Assembly: GCF_002215035.1 (NCBI RefSeq)
Contig: NZ_NKFP01000006.1
Span: forward strand, 471,212 to 535,211
Reading direction: 5' to 3'
Source of the DNA: Leptolyngbya ohadii IS1
GTDB lineage: Bacteria; Cyanobacteriota; Cyanobacteriia; Elainellales; Elainellaceae
Length of the DNA: 64,000 bases
Shown: in pieces, positions 61,601 to 64,000 of the stretch
How the letters are laid out: each line of letters starts with the position of its first letter
Numbering within the stretch: position 1 is the first letter of the stretch
Notes under the pieces: model-generated
Told to the model about the DNA's origin: nothing
The model's input: the letters and a program-made list of their open reading frames with translations, nothing else
Database searches by the model: none
Position numbers and translations under genes: made by a program

Positions 61601-62419
61601 ATTTGCGAACTGCTAGGACAAAACAATCTGCAAACCACTATCGCCGCTTCGGGAACCCAGGCAATAGAAATTTTGCAATCGACTCGGTTTGACTGCGCGA
61701 TTCTAGACCTGAACCTGCCGGATATGGATGGCTTTGACCTTCTGGAGCAGATCAAAAATCAGGATTCGACCCTACCGATCGTCGTCTACACCGGCAAGGA
61801 ACTAACCGTAGAAGAGGAAATCTGCCTGAAGCGATTTACGGAAACTATCATCATCAAAGATGTGCGATCGCCAGAGCGATTATTTGACGAAATCATGCTG
61901 TTCCTGCATCAGGTGCAGACTGAATTAGCGCCCTCCTTACCCCAGGGAACTGCTTCGGCAGCTTCTTCAGTAACTGCTTCGGCAGCTTCCTCAAACAAAC
62001 GTACCGAAACGGAAGGGAGCCGGATACAGGCATCAGATGCGGTGCTGGCGGGTAAGAAAGTGCTGATTATTGATGACGATGTGCGGAACATCTTCGCGAT
62101 TACTAGCTTGCTCGAAGAATATGATATCGAAGTGCTTTACGCAGAGAACGGACAGGCTGGACTGCGGGTATTATCTCAGCATCCGGATGTGAATCTGGTG
62201 TTGATGGATGTCATGATGCCGGAAATGGATGGCTATGAAACCACCTGTACCATTCGCTCGCAAAGCCAGTTTCGATCGCTGCCCATTATTACGCTGACGG
62301 CAAAGGCAATGAAGGGCGATCGAGAAAAATGCCTGGAGGCAGGGGCATCAGACTACATCACAAAACCTGTGAATCCGGATCAGCTGGTTTCGCTGCTGCG
62401 GGTCTGGCTGTATGGATAG
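58676..62419 (+). CDS. Ethylene-receptor-like hybrid histidine kinase with three receiver domains
   Basis: A 1247-residue sensor. Residues ~12-150 hold a membrane domain of the plant ETR1 type. The copper/ethylene-site residues have counterparts: Asp61 and Tyr68 ([10 protein letters not shown]), Ile99, Cys102 and His106 ([13 protein letters not shown]). A GAF-type domain follows (about 190-340), then a long Gln/Glu-rich coiled coil (345-440). HisKA has His451 ([14 protein letters not shown]), with an ATPase domain ([10 protein letters not shown]). Three receivers carry Asp889, Asp1011 and Asp1178. Linkers carry short tandem repeats. In Synechocystis a similar receptor (slr1212) responds to ethylene and UV/blue light. 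It lies 93 bp after the preceding kinase gene. Confidence 0.9.
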   Translation: MLQTRQENNTLYATIAISLVIAATLLYPGLAQNLLTATGFIPHGHCYLWKPELVWLHVTTDTIIGVCYVAISATLAFLVYRTRKEIPFHWMFLVFGAFIIACGATHFMEVITLWHPVYWLSGDVKLVTALASVSAALTLPPLVPKVEELLQTVKLAEERRKQLELAKQNDEDQTWLKSNVVELSRILQGQRNLETAASLILTRLCSLIEAQQGVFYWLDRETKTPILRLAGSYASQDSPQLKPCLQLGEGLIGQCAIDQKQFLLNDVPDDYLRIGSGLGSTTPRQLIVLPVLFETQVVAVIELAALQPFTTLSLRFLNEACDTLGVVLTTIAATARTTELLLQSQALTEELQQQQAELQETNCRLEEQADELQESEAQLREQQEELQQTNEQLQHLNMELEEKANELEARNREVERKNRQIEQARQALEEKAAQLALSSRYKSEFLANMSHELRTPLNSLLILANLLGQNRDGNLTPKQIEYSQTIYAAGNDLLDLINDILDLAKIESGKLSIELQKVPLAELKTPLEQTFSQVAQQKGLEFAIVLDPQLPQVFTTDPKRLQQILRNLLSNAFKFTLQGSVTLSISRANLCLANPDSGSSDFANLHPDNSALDAAFLGQGDREQRNRNLPVIAFTVQDTGIGIPTEKQAAIFEAFQQADGTTSRKYGGTGLGLSISRELANLLGGYLTVESQEGQGSTFTVYLPDYSAAVSQRDSALFPIDSSSSSQNISQNIPQNISQKNIPLRSPDGSAEVLLNSSTDSLSSSFTGSSMGQAVNPSANPSINPSGNQQLVNSPSVQSGLTPGSPAIDSHPGVIQDYSCYAADANIKDDRDRVQPGDMVLLIIEDDLNFAHGLLEIAHQQGFKSLIATRSDVGLGMVRQFKPAAIMLDIRLTDGLGWRVLEQLRNSAQTRGIPVYVISADDHLERSLQLGAIAFLQKPITVETLDETFSALKEFVARQVKQLLIIEDDLMQSQSICELLGQNNLQTTIAASGTQAIEILQSTRFDCAILDLNLPDMDGFDLLEQIKNQDSTLPIVVYTGKELTVEEEICLKRFTETIIIKDVRSPERLFDEIMLFLHQVQTELAPSLPQGTASAASSVTASAASSNKRTETEGSRIQASDAVLAGKKVLIIDDDVRNIFAITSLLEEYDIEVLYAENGQAGLRVLSQHPDVNLVLMDVMMPEMDGYETTCTIRSQSQFRSLPIITLTAKAMKGDREKCLEAGASDYITKPVNPDQLVSLLRVWLYG
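60854..61996. repeat. Three in-frame tandem repeats in the linkers of the ethylene-receptor-like kinase
   Basis: A 12-bp array of three (CAAAACATCTCA type, 60854-60889) encodes [13 protein letters not shown] 12-bp array of three (AATCCGTCTATC type, 61001-61036) encodes [13 protein letters not shown] 24-bp perfect-but-few duplication (61949-61996) encodes TASAASSV and TASAASSN. All lie between structured domains and keep the frame. Confidence 0.85.
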
Positions 62420-62487
62420 TTCGGAATGATTTCAAGAACCTCCCTCCCTAAACTTATTTTGCTTAAACCTGCTGCGGGTCAGCCTCT

Positions 62488-64000
62488 ATGAACGATTTCG
62501 GCGAAGATAAAATGCGGTCAGATACCGTCAACATTCTTCTGGTGGATGACCATCCAGAAAATCTGCTGTCGCTGGAGGGGATTCTGGAGCCGCTGAGCGC
62601 AAATCTGGTGCGAGCAGGATCGGGGGAGGAGGCGCTGCGGTTGTTGCTGGAACAGGATTTTGCGCTAATTTTGCTCGATGTGCAGATGCCCGGAATGGAT
62701 GGGTTTGAGACGGCAAGCCTGATTCGCAAACGGCGGCGATCGCGCCAAACGCCCATTATTTTCCTGACGGCATTCAGCACCAATTCCGAGATGCTGTCCA
62801 GAGGCTATTCCCTCGGTGCAGTGGACTATCTGCATAAGCCGATCGATCCGGTCATCTTGCTGTCAAAAGCAACTGTCTTTGTAGATCTATTTCGCAAAAC
62901 GCAGGAGATTCAGCAGCAAAGTGTGGCTCTGGAACAGCAGGCAAATCAGCTTGCCGCCGCTAATGCCCAACTCCGACAGAGCGAGGAACAGTTTCGCCTC
63001 CTCAGTGAGGGATCGCCGATCGGCATTTTTCTCACCGATGCCCAAGGCAACCTTACCTACACTAATCCCCGCTTTGCTGAAATCTGCGGTTTTGCTGCGC
63101 CTGCAACGCTGCAAGTGGATCTGCTGCAAGCTATTCCCCCGGACGATCGCCCCAGAATGCAGTCTGTCTGGTCTACCTACCTGGAAGGCAATCAGGAAAG
63201 TGATCGAGAATTTTCCGATGAATTTCAACTGCTGAATTTGGATCAGTTACATTCGGATCAGTTACGTCCAGATCAGTTGCAGCCAGGTCAATTACATGCG
63301 GATCAGTTAGCCCCGGATCAATTGCATTCAGGCAATCAATCGATCGATTCCACGTTGCGCTGGGTTCATGTGCGATCGCGTCCCCTGTTTTCAGCGCAAG
63401 ACGAACTCCTTGGACATCTGGGAACGATCGAAGACATCACCGAACGCAAACAGGCGGAAGCTCTCCAGGCACAGATGCTCCGCGAACAGATTGCCCGTCA
63501 GGAAGCGGAAGCCACCAACCGCATGAAGGATGAGTTTCTCGCGGTGTTGTCCCACGAACTCCGCACGCCGCTCAATGCCATGATGGGCTGGGCAAAAATT
63601 CTCAGCGATAGCTTTGCCCCTGAGCATCCTCGTCGCCTCGACGAAAACACCGTTACTCGTGGTTTGTCTATTATTCAGCGCAATGCCCAGGCACAAACCC
63701 AGCTCATCGAGGATCTGCTGGACGTCTCGCGCATCATCCAGGGCAAGATTGTCCTCAACATTACTCCCGTATCCCTTACGCCCATTATCGAAGCGGCGAT
63801 CGAGTCTGTGCGTCCCCAGGCTCACACCAAAAACATTCAAATCACCACCCAGTTTGCTGCCGAGGAATCGACGGTTCAGGGGGATGCAGTGCGTTTGCAG
63901 CAGGTTGTCTGGAATCTCCTCACAAATGCGATCAAGTTCACGCCGGAGGGCGGGAGTGTTGTTGTGACGCTGGAGCAGGCTCTTGAGGGTGGGAAGCAGG
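62488..64000 (+). CDS. Receiver-PAS-histidine kinase, 3' end outside window
   Basis: The frame starts at ATG 62488 and stays open to the window edge (504 codons seen). An N-terminal receiver domain (residues ~13-130) has Asp64 in LILLDVQMPGMDG and KPIDP. A coiled coil leads to one PAS domain (about 160-320), then HisKA with His356 ([16 protein letters not shown]) and the start of an ATPase domain (NLLTNAIKFTPEGG). Inside the PAS domain lies a six-copy pentapeptide repeat (DQLHS type). The protein is soluble and could take phosphate from the preceding kinase at Asp64, since it starts 68 bp after that gene's stop; that link is inference. Confidence 0.88.
   Translation, partial: MNDFGEDKMRSDTVNILLVDDHPENLLSLEGILEPLSANLVRAGSGEEALRLLLEQDFALILLDVQMPGMDGFETASLIRKRRRSRQTPIIFLTAFSTNSEMLSRGYSLGAVDYLHKPIDPVILLSKATVFVDLFRKTQEIQQQSVALEQQANQLAAANAQLRQSEEQFRLLSEGSPIGIFLTDAQGNLTYTNPRFAEICGFAAPATLQVDLLQAIPPDDRPRMQSVWSTYLEGNQESDREFSDEFQLLNLDQLHSDQLRPDQLQPGQLHADQLAPDQLHSGNQSIDSTLRWVHVRSRPLFSAQDELLGHLGTIEDITERKQAEALQAQMLREQIARQEAEATNRMKDEFLAVLSHELRTPLNAMMGWAKILSDSFAPEHPRRLDENTVTRGLSIIQRNAQAQTQLIEDLLDVSRIIQGKIVLNITPVSLTPIIEAAIESVRPQAHTKNIQITTQFAAEESTVQGDAVRLQQVVWNLLTNAIKFTPEGGSVVVTLEQALEGGKQ
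63241..63330. repeat. Six-copy 15-bp in-frame repeat inside a PAS domain
   Basis: Six 15-bp units beginning GATCAGTTA or GATCAGTTG (one GGTCAATTA) run from 63241 to 63330. They encode DQLHS, DQLRP, DQLQP, GQLHA, DQLAP and DQLHS. The first three bases of each unit form the Asp or Gly codon. The array sits in the loop between two predicted strands of the PAS domain (EFQLLN before, TLRWVHVRSRP after). Confidence 0.9.

Overview
The window reads as chromosomal DNA of a filamentous-type cyanobacterium, perhaps a Leptolyngbya-like lineage. The evidence is psbO, a bilin/heme pair (heme oxygenase and hemN), a CruA/CruP-type lycopene cyclase-like protein, a group-3 SigF, several cyanobacterial families of unknown function (DUF1823, DUF1818), and very frequent CGATCG/GCGATCGC (HIP1-type) words. 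The lineage is inferred; no rRNA is present to confirm it.

Layout. Positions 1-2.2 kb hold the end of a nucleotide-transporter/HEAT/cyclic-nucleotide-binding protein that appears frameshifted. From 2.3 to 18.3 kb lie mostly single housekeeping genes: psiE-like, queG, an orphan sugar ABC permease, DUF1993, tlyA, a SPOR protein, mnmA, a TM2 protein, a cysteine desulfurase, an FHA protein, fabI, DUF1823, ridA, a CheY-like regulator, tRNA-Glu, tRNA-Pro, DUF1818 and rpoZ. From 18.5 to 34 kb are the carotenoid-cyclase-like gene, a probable HDIG phosphodiesterase-rsmB-HTH operon, an ADP-ribosylglycohydrolase-like gene, a peptidoglycan-binding protein, sigF, psbO, and a small gene plus clpP. An intact insertion sequence with a perfect 9-bp target duplication sits at 34.3-35.7 kb. 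Then come terC, a membrane protein, the heme oxygenase-hemN pair and a DUF2141 protein.

From 41.3 kb onward the window turns to signalling and sugar metabolism. There is a giant MASE1/multi-PAS hybrid kinase, then a GH65 disaccharide phosphorylase with beta-phosphoglucomutase (a phosphorolytic disaccharide route), a WD40 protein, and a PGM1-like ATP-grasp peptide ligase. The right end is a run of four same-strand genes with short gaps: an HTH regulator, a multi-PAS hybrid kinase, an ethylene-receptor-like hybrid kinase with three receiver domains, and a receiver-PAS-kinase cut by the window edge. This run is the best candidate for an undescribed system.

A second theme is short tandem repetition. 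Arrays with periods of 12, 15 or 24 bp lie in frame inside coding regions, including a six-copy pentapeptide repeat inside a PAS domain. Arrays with periods of 11 or 13 bp lie in intergenic DNA. No CRISPR array, prophage, reverse transcriptase or rRNA operon was seen. All family assignments come from reading motifs by eye; no database search was possible.
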